From: an uncultured Prevotellaceae bacterium
GTDB taxonomy: Bacteria; Bacteroidota; Bacteroidia; Bacteroidales; Bacteroidaceae
DNA: 14,285 nucleotides
Assembly: GCA_902803455.1 (NCBI GenBank)
Contig: CADCQC010000489.1
Coordinates: 1-14,285, forward strand
Reading direction: 5' to 3'
This document shows positions 6,762-13,942 of the stretch, one piece after another. Every line of letters begins with the position of its first letter. Position 1 is the stretch's first letter. Both the position numbers and the translations under genes were made by a program. The notes under the pieces were generated by a model. It worked only from the letters and a program-made list of their open reading frames with translations, made no database searches and was not told the origin of the DNA.

Positions 6762-9660
6762 TGACATCCTCCAGGTCCTGCACGAGGTCTGCCAGACCTA
6801 TCCCGATCAGACCGCCGTGGCAGAAGGTGAGGGCGACGCGCTCACCTACCGACAGCTATGGCAGCAAGCCCGACAGGTGGCGGCGTACATCAAACGCCAC
6901 AGTGAGGGCCGTGACTTCGTGGGACTTCATCTGCCCAAGTCGGCCGCATATATCGTCAGCATGATCGGTTGCTGGATGTCAGGGAAAGCGTTTGTTCCCA
7001 TCGGTACAGACCTGCCCCCTGCCCGCCAGCGATGGATAGCAGCCCATGCCGACATCTTGCTGTGCATAGACAGGGAAAACTATCGTGAAGCCCTGTCGTG
7101 CCGCATGACAGACGCCATGGCACCATGCCTGCCCGGTCGCCCGGCATACATTATCTACAGTTCGGGAACCACAGGGGTGCCTAAAGGCATTCTTGTGGGG
7201 CATGCAGGACTCTGCAACCTGGCCCGATGCCAGCGGCAGGCTTTTGGCGTGGATCACCATTCACGTTATCTGTTTTTTCTATCTGTCAACTTCGATGCCT
7301 CCATCTCCGATATCCTTGTCACGCTGACATCGGGTGCCACACTGGTCATAGAACCGATGTCGGGGGAGAAACTGTCGGCACAGTTGTTGGAGGTGATCGG
7401 AAGGCGCGGTGTGACCCATACCGACATTCCGCCATCACTATTAAAGATGCTGAGTCCGGAACATTGCCCTGACTGCCTGCAAACCATCGTCATCGGTGGG
7501 GAGCCTGCCGACATCGAGACCGTGAGACGCTGGAGTCGCAGCGTCAACCTCATCAATGTTTACGGTCCTACAGAGGCTACTGTCTGCAGCAGCCTGTGCC
7601 GATGCGACCCACAATGGGAGGCACCGCTCCTGGGCGAGGCCATCAACGGCACTCATTACCGTGTGTATGCAGACGGGCGACTGGATGCGACGGATGGTGA
7701 ACTGTGGATTTCAGGCATCGGTCTTGCCATAGGCTATCACAAAGACGAGGAACTGACACGAAAGAAGTTTCCGGTTGTTGACGGCGTGCGCTATTACAGG
7801 ACTTCCGACCATGTGCGCATCCGTCACGACGGCCGTCTGGAGTTTGTCGGAAGGATAGACCGCCAGGTGAAGATACATGGGCAACTGGTAGAACTGGAGG
7901 AAATAGAACATATGCTCCGCAGCCACAGGCGTGTCGGCAAAGTGGCGGTCGTCAAAAGGGCTGTCAGCGCGGAACCATCTTTAAGGGATACCGAAAAAGG
8001 GTATACCAAAGATGCCATTGTCGCCTTTATACAACCTGCGGGCGACGGAGAGGCACAGGCAGACCTGGAGCGACAACTGCGACAGTGCTGTAAGCACCAT
8101 CTGCCCAAGTGGATGATGCCATCCTTTTTCGAGTTTGTCAAGTCAATGCCCCTCACACCATCCGGGAAGACAGACCTGCAGGCCCTTCTGACGGTGCCGC
8201 TCCACCACCATAAGACTGTCAAGACTGACGATCCATATGCGACAAAAGAGGAAGAGGCCATTGCCCACGTCATGTCCGACATTCTCAAACTGCCCGCCAT
8301 GGGACCCGACGACGATTTCTTCGATTGCGGCGGCGACTCTCTCGACACGATCGTCCTCATATCCAAATTGCAGCAAATGGGCGTGGCCGTCACGTCAGAC
8401 GAACTGCATCAATGGCCTACCCCACGACAACTGGCGCAGATGAGGGTAGAAAGCACGGCCATGTGCATCCACTCATCCCTACTTGAGCGCGAGTGGCAAT
8501 ACCCGCGGGATGCCAAACAGGCAGACAAGCATACGCCAGACAGGCTTACGCCGGCGAAGGAGGCAACCAACATCTTTCTTCTTACAGGAGCAACGGGTTT
8601 CTTAGGCGCTCACCTGCTCTTTGAACTGTTGCGCAGAGGACAATGTGCGAAGGTGATATGTCTGGTAAGAGGCGCGTCTCCTGCCGATGGTCAACAACGG
8701 GTCTGCGGCACCTTCCGCAGATACGGCCTCGATGTGGGGATACTGAAAGACATCGAGACGGTCTGTGGAGACATCACCCTGCCTTGTCTCGGTATTCCTG
8801 CTGATGACTACAAACGGCTCTCTGATGAGGTGACAGCAGTGATTCACTGCGCAGCCACCGTCAACATGCTGGCCAATTACGAAACGCTGAAAGCGGCCAA
8901 TGTCACCGGCACCAGAAACATCATCGATTTCTGTTTGACCGGTGTCCGGAAAAAACTGCATTTTGCCTCTACCCTTTCTGTCTTCGTGTCAACCGACAGG
9001 AATCGTGGGACGGCATACGAAAGTGATGATCTGAGCATCCCCACCCACATCTATGGCGGTTATGGACAGACAAAGTTTGTTGCCGAGAAGATGGTGCAGT
9101 CCATTCCTCCCGCCTCCTGCGACGTGTTCATCTACCGTTATGGACTTCTGTGCGGCGACACCCTGCAGGGCAAGTCTGCTCCGAAAGATTTTCTCGGCAT
9201 GTTTTTCCGGGGTGCCAGGACGGTTGGCATACTCCCTTATGACAAGACCAGCACGATGGCCGTGGACATCACCCCCATCGACCAGGCATCGCATATCGTG
9301 GCAGACATCATCGGCCGTGACCAACCGGGTGTATATCATATCGCCTCTGAAAACCCCTTGAAATATAACGACCTTTGCACGATCTTGAAGGAAGAGGGCA
9401 TCATCGGCAACATCGTAGATGACGCGGCATGGAAGGATGCGGCATGCTCGTTCACCGACAACGCCGATGTCCAGGCGCTGCGCATGTCTCTCTGCCGCAT
9501 GGACGAGACACTGTTCCGGCAGATGAGATACATGGACCTTTTTCAGACCACCGGGATACGGTTTGACATGACAAACACGCATGCCGCCACCGTCCTACGA
9601 TGCAGACAACATAAAGAACTCATTCAACGCTATATCAGACAATCGTATGAAACAATATAA
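6745..9660 (+). CDS. Single-module NRPS-like A-T-R enzyme (adenylation, carrier, thioester reductase)
   Basis: The protein has 971 residues. The adenylation domain spans about 1-485: A3 YSSGTTGVPKG (138-148), A5 NVYGPTE (271-277), A7 YRTSD (351-355, TSD replacing the common TGD), A8 GRIDRQVKIHG (369-379) and A10 lysine Lys475 in TPSGKTD. The carrier domain (about 500-570) has the phosphopantetheine serine Ser532 in GGDSLDT. The reductase domain (about 605-965) has the NAD(P)H motif GATGFLG (615-621) and catalytic Tyr773/Lys777 in YGQTK. Asp184 in FDAS predicts an alpha-amino acid substrate. Aligning to PheA by eye, I read the pocket as DASDVGVVCK. No condensation domain is present, so one residue is loaded and released reductively as an aldehyde (or alcohol), as in Lys2 or carboxylic acid reductases. 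No phosphopantetheinyl transferase is in the window. The ATG overlaps the preceding gene by 17 bp. Confidence 0.93.
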   Translation: MDTKCDDILQVLHEVCQTYPDQTAVAEGEGDALTYRQLWQQARQVAAYIKRHSEGRDFVGLHLPKSAAYIVSMIGCWMSGKAFVPIGTDLPPARQRWIAAHADILLCIDRENYREALSCRMTDAMAPCLPGRPAYIIYSSGTTGVPKGILVGHAGLCNLARCQRQAFGVDHHSRYLFFLSVNFDASISDILVTLTSGATLVIEPMSGEKLSAQLLEVIGRRGVTHTDIPPSLLKMLSPEHCPDCLQTIVIGGEPADIETVRRWSRSVNLINVYGPTEATVCSSLCRCDPQWEAPLLGEAINGTHYRVYADGRLDATDGELWISGIGLAIGYHKDEELTRKKFPVVDGVRYYRTSDHVRIRHDGRLEFVGRIDRQVKIHGQLVELEEIEHMLRSHRRVGKVAVVKRAVSAEPSLRDTEKGYTKDAIVAFIQPAGDGEAQADLERQLRQCCKHHLPKWMMPSFFEFVKSMPLTPSGKTDLQALLTVPLHHHKTVKTDDPYATKEEEAIAHVMSDILKLPAMGPDDDFFDCGGDSLDTIVLISKLQQMGVAVTSDELHQWPTPRQLAQMRVESTAMCIHSSLLEREWQYPRDAKQADKHTPDRLTPAKEATNIFLLTGATGFLGAHLLFELLRRGQCAKVICLVRGASPADGQQRVCGTFRRYGLDVGILKDIETVCGDITLPCLGIPADDYKRLSDEVTAVIHCAATVNMLANYETLKAANVTGTRNIIDFCLTGVRKKLHFASTLSVFVSTDRNRGTAYESDDLSIPTHIYGGYGQTKFVAEKMVQSIPPASCDVFIYRYGLLCGDTLQGKSAPKDFLGMFFRGARTVGILPYDKTSTMAVDITPIDQASHIVADIIGRDQPGVYHIASENPLKYNDLCTILKEEGIIGNIVDDAAWKDAACSFTDNADVQALRMSLCRMDETLFRQMRYMDLFQTTGIRFDMTNTHAATVLRCRQHKELIQRYIRQSYETI

Positions 9661-10639
9661 CACTGGTTTTGTATTGGGAAAGTTTTGTCCGCTGCACCGC
9701 GGACACATGTTGCTCATCCAGCGTGCGCTGGATGCTTGCGACCTGGTCTATATCGTCGTCGACAACATCATGGACGAGGTGATACCTGTCAAGCGCCGCA
9801 TACAATGGGTGAGGCAACAATATCCCGACGCGGTCGTGATGACCCAAAGCCATCCTCTTCCGCAGGATCCATCGGAGACGCCCTTCTTCTGGGATATCTG
9901 GCGCGAAGAACTGTTGCGCTTGTTGCCCCAGTCCGTGGATGTGGTCTTTGCCTCAGAACCCTATGGCGCCCGGCTGGCAAAAGAACTGTCGGCAGACTTC
10001 GTGATGGTGGATGCCGACAGGCAAACCGTCCCGATCTCTGCCACGCAGATCCGTCAAGACCTCATCGGGCAATGGTCCTACCTGGCACCAGCGGTCCAGC
10101 GGGACTGCCGGAAAGTCATCTGTGTCTATGGTCCGGAATCGACGGGGAAATCCACGCTGACCAAGCAACTGGCCGAGCATTACCAGGTGCCCTATGTGGA
10201 AGAATACGCCAAACAAGTGATCGACTCAAAGAATGGAGACATCTGTTTTGAGGATATGGAGACGATCGTGAGAGGGCATTTCAAAGCCGTAGAAGATGCG
10301 TTGCTACAAAACACCCCTTTGCTGTTTGTGGATACCGATGCCATCATTTCCAAACTATGGTCAAACGAACTGTTTGGCAAAGAATCACCTGTCATCGAGG
10401 AATACATTGCCAGACAACATTTCGACCATTACCTGCTTCTTGATGTCGACTTGCCTTGGGTGAATGACATCCACCGTTATCGGCCCAATGAAAGGGCCTC
10501 TTTCTTCCGCAAGTGCGAGGAACAGCTCATCACCCGTGGAATAAGCTATACCATCATTCGTGGGAAAGGCAATGCGCGTTTTCTCAATGCGATAAAGTGT
10601 GTGGATGGTTTATTTTCATCTTTCATTTTTAATCTTTAA
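9647..10639 (+). CDS. nadR: NadR-like bifunctional NMN adenylyltransferase / ribosylnicotinamide kinase
   Basis: The protein has 330 residues from the ATG at 9647, which gives the expected N-terminus MKQYNTGFVLGKF; an in-frame ATG at 9581 would lie inside the A-T-R gene. The nucleotidylyltransferase domain has HRGH (17-20, the HxGH motif) and ISATQIR (130-136, the ISxTxxR motif). The kinase domain has a P-loop at 162-170 (GPESTGKST). This is the two-domain core of NadR without the N-terminal helix-turn-helix of enterobacterial NadR. The known reactions are phosphorylation of nicotinamide riboside and adenylation of NMN to NAD. Its start overlaps the A-T-R gene by 14 bp, so it belongs to that operon. 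It may feed NAD to the redox enzymes or have been recruited to act on the pathway product. The last codons and stop lie in a T-rich repeat (FSSFIFNL), so the extreme C-terminus may be variable. Confidence 0.9.
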   Translation: MKQYNTGFVLGKFCPLHRGHMLLIQRALDACDLVYIVVDNIMDEVIPVKRRIQWVRQQYPDAVVMTQSHPLPQDPSETPFFWDIWREELLRLLPQSVDVVFASEPYGARLAKELSADFVMVDADRQTVPISATQIRQDLIGQWSYLAPAVQRDCRKVICVYGPESTGKSTLTKQLAEHYQVPYVEEYAKQVIDSKNGDICFEDMETIVRGHFKAVEDALLQNTPLLFVDTDAIISKLWSNELFGKESPVIEEYIARQHFDHYLLLDVDLPWVNDIHRYRPNERASFFRKCEEQLITRGISYTIIRGKGNARFLNAIKCVDGLFSSFIFNL

Positions 10640-10730
10640 TCTATTTACATCTTTCATTTTTAATCTTTCATTTTTTCACATTTTCCCATCTTAATCTTTC
10701 ATTTTTCATCTTTCGTCTTTCATTTTTTTG
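10617..10730 (+). repeat. T-rich repeats of CATCTTTCATTTTT type overlapping the nadR stop
   Basis: A 21-bp sequence starting CATCTTTCATTTTTAA occurs perfectly at 10617-10637 and 10648-10668, and shorter variants continue to about 10730. The first copy spans the start of the nadR stop codon. The decamer CATCTTTCAT recurs at 14055-14064 and 14076-14085. The tract is strongly T-biased on the coding strand and has no coding capacity. It may act in transcript ending or be a spreading simple repeat. Confidence 0.75.
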
Positions 10731-10751
10731 ACTTGCATCAAAAAAAGGGGC

Positions 10752-10765
10752 TGTTTGCGCAAACA
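10752..10765. promoter_or_regulatory. 14-bp perfect palindrome TGTTTGCGCAAACA in a larger hairpin
   Basis: TGTTTGCGCAAACA equals its own complement. After one mismatch on each side, GGG and CCC add three more pairs. An A-run precedes it on the plus strand, so on the minus strand the stem is followed by seven T (10740-10746 region), like a Rho-independent terminator. However, no minus-strand gene lies to its right before the plus-strand gene at 10886. It may instead be an operator upstream of the promoter at 10781-10810. Confidence 0.5.
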
Positions 10766-10780
10766 ACCCTATAAAAACAC

Positions 10781-10810
10781 TTGTGAGTCACAAAAACCAG
10801 CGTAATTTTG
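10781..10810 (+). promoter_or_regulatory. Promoter with overlapping dyad TTGTGAGTCACAA
   Basis: TAATTTTG at 10803-10810 matches the -7 consensus TAnnTTTG, and TTG at 10781-10783 is suitably placed as the upstream box. That upstream box sits inside TTGTGA-G-TCACAA (10781-10793), a perfect 6-bp dyad around one base. A protein bound there would block the promoter. Transcription would start near 10817, about 70 nt before the ATG at 10886. Confidence 0.65.
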
Positions 10811-10885
10811 CAGCGACAAAGGATAACAAAAATTGTAAAGAGGAGACTTGCCAACGCAGTCATCCCCAAGAATTAAAAAAGTAAA

Positions 10886-11248
10886 ATGATGAAAAGATTG
10901 TTTTTAAGTCTGATGGTCATGATGACCATGACAGTGGCATTTGCAGACAACAATGAGAACGATGCCGTCAACAACGTGAACAACTACAAGATGAACGTGA
11001 ACATGAGGAAACTCGGTGAAACACTGAACCTCAGCCGTGACCAGTCTGAATTTGTCGAGGATGCCTTCCATGCCTTCAACGCTGAGTTGATGAGCGTTTC
11101 GACGATGACCCTGGAAGACCGCAAACCAATGATCGACAAGGTGGTGAGGAGAAACCTGAGTGTCGCCCGCGGCATCCTGACCAAGGCACAGTATCGCAAG
11201 TATCTGATGCTGATCAACGCCACCCTTCGCAACCGTGGTTTGAGATAA
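10886..11248 (+). CDS. Small exported protein with LTxxQ-like helical repeats
   Basis: The protein has 120 residues. Residues 1-21 form a Met-rich signal peptide (KRLFLSLMVMMTMTVAFA, cleavage before DNN), so it is probably periplasmic. The mature part is helical and has LNLSRDQ and LTKAQYRKY, resembling the LTxxQ motifs of Spy/CpxP-like periplasmic proteins; the resemblance is slight and I do not assign a family. No enzyme motif is seen. The stop TAA at 11246-11248 is followed in frame by 13 sense codons (SYDNQLQKLIAKV) and a second TAA at 11288-11290, just before a strong terminator. The gene may therefore have been shortened by a recent nonsense change. An ATG two residues on (10889) is an alternative start. 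Confidence 0.8.
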   Translation: MMKRLFLSLMVMMTMTVAFADNNENDAVNNVNNYKMNVNMRKLGETLNLSRDQSEFVEDAFHAFNAELMSVSTMTLEDRKPMIDKVVRRNLSVARGILTKAQYRKYLMLINATLRNRGLR

Positions 11249-11290
11249 TCCTACGACAACCAGTTGCAGAAACTGATCGCCAAAGTATAA
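11249..11290 (+). pseudogene. In-frame extension after the stop of the small exported protein
   Basis: Thirteen codons (SYDNQLQKLIAKV) follow the TAA in the same frame and end at a second TAA 7 bp before the terminator stem. The sequence is amphipathic and similar in style to the rest of the protein. It may be a remnant of a longer C-terminus, or be reached by readthrough. It could also be chance, as 13 open codons are not rare. Confidence 0.35.
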
Positions 11291-11297
11291 CCAACAA

Positions 11298-11331
11298 GAG
11301 GCCGTGCCCTGGGGCACGGCCTCATTTTTTT
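11298..11331 (+). terminator. Rho-independent terminator of the small exported gene
   Basis: GAGGCCGTGCCC (11298-11309) pairs perfectly over 12 bp with GGGCACGGCCTC (11312-11323), and seven T follow at 11325-11331. The stem is very GC-rich in an A/T-rich gap. Since the next gene converges from the other side, it may also stop minus-strand transcription, although the T-run on that side is poor. Confidence 0.92.
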
Positions 11332-11373
11332 AATAAGAGTCCTACGGAGTAGGCATATAGTAGAAAAAGCGAA

Positions 11374-11934
11374 CTATCTGTGGTTGCCATGATGCATCCC
11401 GTTGTGAGGTCCATGGTTGGGATGACCGTGTCCGGGTGCCGGACGGTGACCATGTGCTCCGGGGAGACGGTCCACATGTCCTGTGATAGGCCGGGGAGCA
11501 CCTACGTGCGGACGGGCAAAACCAGGTCCATGTCCTCTGTAGGAGGCGAAGGCGGCAGGACGCGGGCGGAAGAACCGGCCATGGTTGCCGTAGTGACCAC
11601 GTACGTGGAAGACCCAAGCACCGTTATACCAGGAAAGCGGACGGTAGAAATAGTTGATACGGAGATACCTGTTATACTGGATGGCATCGAGCACATAGCG
11701 AAGGTCGGCATTGCGGCGGTCCCACCAGATGCCTAACGGATCGCGGCCGCTGATACTCATCAGATAGTCGAGGTTGATCCTGTAGACTGCATCATACTGT
11801 GCCTCGGTGAGGTTGAGCTCATAGGCCATCTTGTCGGAAAGGAAAAGAGCCTCGTTGCGTGCCTCGTTGTATGTCATTGCGCTGGCAGAAATGGCTATCG
11901 TCATCATCATTGCCAAGAAAAGCATCTTCTTCAT
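11374..11934 (-). CDS. Exported protein with His/Gly/Pro-rich C-terminal tail
   Basis: The protein has 186 residues. Residues 1-19 form a signal peptide (MKKMLFLAMMMTIAISASA). The globular part, about 20-105, contains LNLTEAQYDAVYRINLDYL, an LTxxQ-like helix similar in style to the exported protein encoded at 10886-11248, then GIWWDRRNADLRYVLDAIQYNRYLRINYFYRPLSWYNGAW. From about 110 to the end the protein is low-complexity, rich in His, Gly, Pro and Arg, with about fifteen histidines (for example HGHP, MHHGNHR), suggesting metal binding or an extended surface. I do not recognise a named family. The gene is divergent from slyD over a 229-bp gap and convergent with its left neighbour. Confidence 0.85.
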   Translation of the reverse strand: MKKMLFLAMMMTIAISASAMTYNEARNEALFLSDKMAYELNLTEAQYDAVYRINLDYLMSISGRDPLGIWWDRRNADLRYVLDAIQYNRYLRINYFYRPLSWYNGAWVFHVRGHYGNHGRFFRPRPAAFASYRGHGPGFARPHVGAPRPITGHVDRLPGAHGHRPAPGHGHPNHGPHNGMHHGNHR

Positions 11935-11980
11935 TGTCGTATATTTTTATGTGTGAATCATTTTGTTATTTCTTACACTG

Positions 11981-11988
11981 CAAAGGTC
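11981..11988 (-). promoter_or_regulatory. Possible -7 box for the His-rich exported protein
   Basis: On the minus strand this reads GACCTTTG, seven of eight matches to TAnnTTTG, about 45 bp upstream of the start codon at 11934. No clear -33 TTTG box is seen, so the call is tentative. Confidence 0.35.
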
Positions 11989-12042
11989 TACATTTTCCCA
12001 TAAGTATGAAAAGGATTATGCCTAAAGTGGCTTGGGATGATT

Positions 12043-12069
12043 CCTATTCATGATAGGGAAATCCCTATC
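12043..12069. promoter_or_regulatory. 18-bp dyad GATAGGGAAATCCCTATC with an overlapping second hairpin
   Basis: GATAGGGA (12052-12059) and TCCCTATC (12062-12069) form perfect 8-bp arms around AA. An overlapping alternative pairs CCTAT (12043-12047) with ATAGG (12053-12057), so the two foldings exclude each other. The site lies between the divergent His-rich and slyD genes, about 25 bp upstream of the slyD -33 region. It fits a dimeric repressor operator; no regulator gene is in the window. Confidence 0.55.
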
Positions 12070-12093
12070 CGGCAAATTCTATCAGGTTTTTTC

Positions 12094-12122
12094 TTGATTA
12101 CGCAAAAAAAGGTGTACATTTG
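12094..12122 (+). promoter_or_regulatory. Promoter of slyD-aroC
   Basis: TACATTTG (12115-12122) matches the -7 consensus exactly and TTG (12094-12096) is placed as the upstream box. Transcription would start near 12129, leaving a 35-nt A/T-rich leader before the ATG at 12164. Confidence 0.7.
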
Positions 12123-12163
12123 CAACATTATTCAACACCATATATGATATAAATAATCTTCAT

Positions 12164-12751
12164 ATGATAGAAAACGACAACAAATTCATGACGGTGACAT
12201 ACCATCTGTATGCCGAAGTCAACGGTGAGAACGAATTGCTGGAATCCACCCCTGAGAATGATCCATTCCAGTTTGTCACGGGCATGGGAATCACGCTCCC
12301 CCTGTTTGAGGAATCATTGAAAGACCTGCCCACAGGCGCATCATTCGACTTTGTCATTCCCAAAGACGACGCCTATGGTGACTTTGTGGAAGAGCATGTG
12401 GTGCCGCTCGACAAAAAAATATTTGAGCAGAATGGCAAGATCGACGAGCAGTTGATCTATGAGGGTGCCATCGTCCCCCTGGTGAACGAGGACGGCAACC
12501 GTTTCAACGGCCGCATCACGGCCATTGACGACAAGAAGGTGACTGTGGACCTCAACCATCCATACGCCGGACTCGACCTGCATTTTGTAGGCAAAGTGGT
12601 GGAGTGCCGTCTGGCCACAGAGGATGAGATGAAGCAAATCGCCAAGATGCTCAGCGGTGAGGGCTGTGGTGGTTGCAGCGGTTGCTCTGACGGCAGCGGC
12701 TGTGGAGACGGCGGCTGCTCTGACGGCGGCTGCGGCGGTTGCAGAAATTGA
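12164..12751 (+). CDS. slyD: SlyD-like FKBP peptidyl-prolyl cis-trans isomerase with Cys-rich tail
   Basis: The protein has 195 residues. The FKBP fold starts at KFMTVTYHLYAE, and GMGITLPLFEESLKDLPTGASFDFVIPKDDAYGDF matches the SlyD-type core. The insert-in-flap chaperone domain follows (VVPLDKKIF to about residue 130), and NHPYAGLDLHFVGKVV closes the FKBP domain. There is no signal peptide, so it is cytoplasmic. Residues about 166-195 are a Gly/Cys/Ser/Asp-rich tail with seven cysteines (GCGGCSGC, then CGDGGC and CGGC), the counterpart of the nickel/zinc-binding His/Cys tail of E. coli SlyD. The role is proline isomerisation and folding, and possibly metal handling. aroC starts 22 bp downstream, so the two are probably co-transcribed. 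The family call is secure; metal identity is not. Confidence 0.93.
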   Translation: MIENDNKFMTVTYHLYAEVNGENELLESTPENDPFQFVTGMGITLPLFEESLKDLPTGASFDFVIPKDDAYGDFVEEHVVPLDKKIFEQNGKIDEQLIYEGAIVPLVNEDGNRFNGRITAIDDKKVTVDLNHPYAGLDLHFVGKVVECRLATEDEMKQIAKMLSGEGCGGCSGCSDGSGCGDGGCSDGGCGGCRN

Positions 12752-12773
12752 TGACCCAACATCCCTGTCACTG

Positions 12774-13850
12774 ATGAGAAATACATTTGGCCATCTGTTC
12801 ACACTGACCACGTTTGGTGAGAGTCACGGACAGGCAGTGGGAGGTGTCATCGACGGCATGCCTGCGGGCATCGCCATCGACACCGCTTTCATACAGTCGG
12901 AACTCGACCGTCGACGCCCAGGGCAGAGCGACCTCACCACCGCGCGCAATGAGAGCGACCAGGTGGAGTTGCTCAGCGGCCTTTATGAAGGCAAGACGAC
13001 TGGAGCGCCCATTGGTTTTGTGGTGCGCAACGCAGACCACCATTCCCATGACTATGAACACCTGAAAAACCTGTTCAGACCCTCTCATGCAGACTTCACT
13101 TACCAGCAAAAATACAACATTCGCGACCATCGTGGAGGTGGCCGTACATCGGCGCGAACGACGATTAGCAGATGTGTAGGAGGGGCATTCGCAAAATTGG
13201 CTCTTCAAGATTATGGTATCCGCATCACGGCATACACCTCTCAGGTGGGCGACATCGCTCTTGACAGCGATTACAGGTGCTACGACCTCACCCAGACGGA
13301 GCAGAATGCCGTGCGATGCCCTGACCCGCAGAAAGCCGAGGAGATGGCCGCCCTGATTCGTGAAGTGAAGCGTGAGGGTGACACCATCGGCGGTGTGATC
13401 ACCTGTGTGGTGAGCGGTTGCCCTATCGGTTTCGGCGAACCGGAGTTTGACAAGTTGCATGCTGCTCTTGGCGCCGCCATGCTCAGCATCAATGCCGTGA
13501 AAGGGTTTGAATATGGTGAAGGGTTTGCCTGCGCCACCAAGCGCGGGAGTGAACTCAACGACATCTTCATCAACGCTGGCGGTCGCATCACCACCCGCAC
13601 CAACCACAGCGGCGGTATCCAGGGAGGTGTGAGCAACGGTCAGGACATCTATTTCCGTGTGGCGTTCAAACCAGTGGCCACCATTCTCCGTGAACAGGAT
13701 ACGGTCGATATGGAAGGTAATCCGGTGCATTTTACGGCCCATGGCCGTCACGACCCCTGTGTCCTTCCTCGTGCCGTACCGATAGTGGAAGCGATGGCAG
13801 CGATGGTCATCCTTGACCATCTATTGCTTGCCAGAACCGTAAAAAAGTGA
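12774..13850 (+). CDS. aroC: Chorismate synthase
   Basis: The protein has 358 residues, the normal length. The ATG at 12774 gives the typical start MRNTFGHLFTLTTFGESHG; an in-frame ATG at 12657 would add 39 residues read from the slyD Cys-rich tail in another frame. Family signatures are present: GESHG, RRRPGQS, the SGLYEGKTTGAPIGF segment, HRGGGRTSARTT (residues about 119-130), and GGRITTRTNHSGGIQGGVSNG with the final RHDPCVLPRAVPIVEAM. The enzyme removes phosphate from EPSP to make chorismate and needs reduced flavin. It is the last common step of aromatic amino acid and folate-precursor synthesis. It follows slyD by 22 bp and probably shares its promoter. Confidence 0.98.
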   Translation: MRNTFGHLFTLTTFGESHGQAVGGVIDGMPAGIAIDTAFIQSELDRRRPGQSDLTTARNESDQVELLSGLYEGKTTGAPIGFVVRNADHHSHDYEHLKNLFRPSHADFTYQQKYNIRDHRGGGRTSARTTISRCVGGAFAKLALQDYGIRITAYTSQVGDIALDSDYRCYDLTQTEQNAVRCPDPQKAEEMAALIREVKREGDTIGGVITCVVSGCPIGFGEPEFDKLHAALGAAMLSINAVKGFEYGEGFACATKRGSELNDIFINAGGRITTRTNHSGGIQGGVSNGQDIYFRVAFKPVATILREQDTVDMEGNPVHFTAHGRHDPCVLPRAVPIVEAMAAMVILDHLLLARTVKK

Positions 13851-13893
13851 CAAACGGCCCGTTTTTTGGCGAAATAAGTGTTAATTTACAAAA

Positions 13894-13917
13894 AAATCGA
13901 AAAAAAAATTTCGATTT
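13894..13917 (+). terminator. A/T-rich inverted repeat after aroC, possible terminator
   Basis: AAATCGAAA (13894-13902) pairs with TTTCGATTT (13909-13917) over 9 bp with a 6-base A loop, 43 bp after the aroC stop. The stem has few GC pairs and the following T-run is short, so termination strength is uncertain. It may mark the end of the aroC transcript. Confidence 0.4.
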
Positions 13918-13942
13918 CTCATTAAAATAGGAAAAAAATAAT

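Noticed and set aside
11341..11353. CCTAC-GGA-GTAGG hairpin as terminator of the His-rich gene
   Set aside because: The stem is only 5 bp, and no T-run follows on the minus strand.
12657..12773. Upstream in-frame start for aroC
   Set aside because: The added 39 residues are an Ala/Val-rich reading of the slyD Cys-tail in another frame; MRNTFGHLF at 12774 is the family start.
12768..13820. A 350-codon open frame antisense to chorismate synthase
   Set aside because: It mirrors the codon pattern of aroC, shows no recognisable motif, and aroC is certain.
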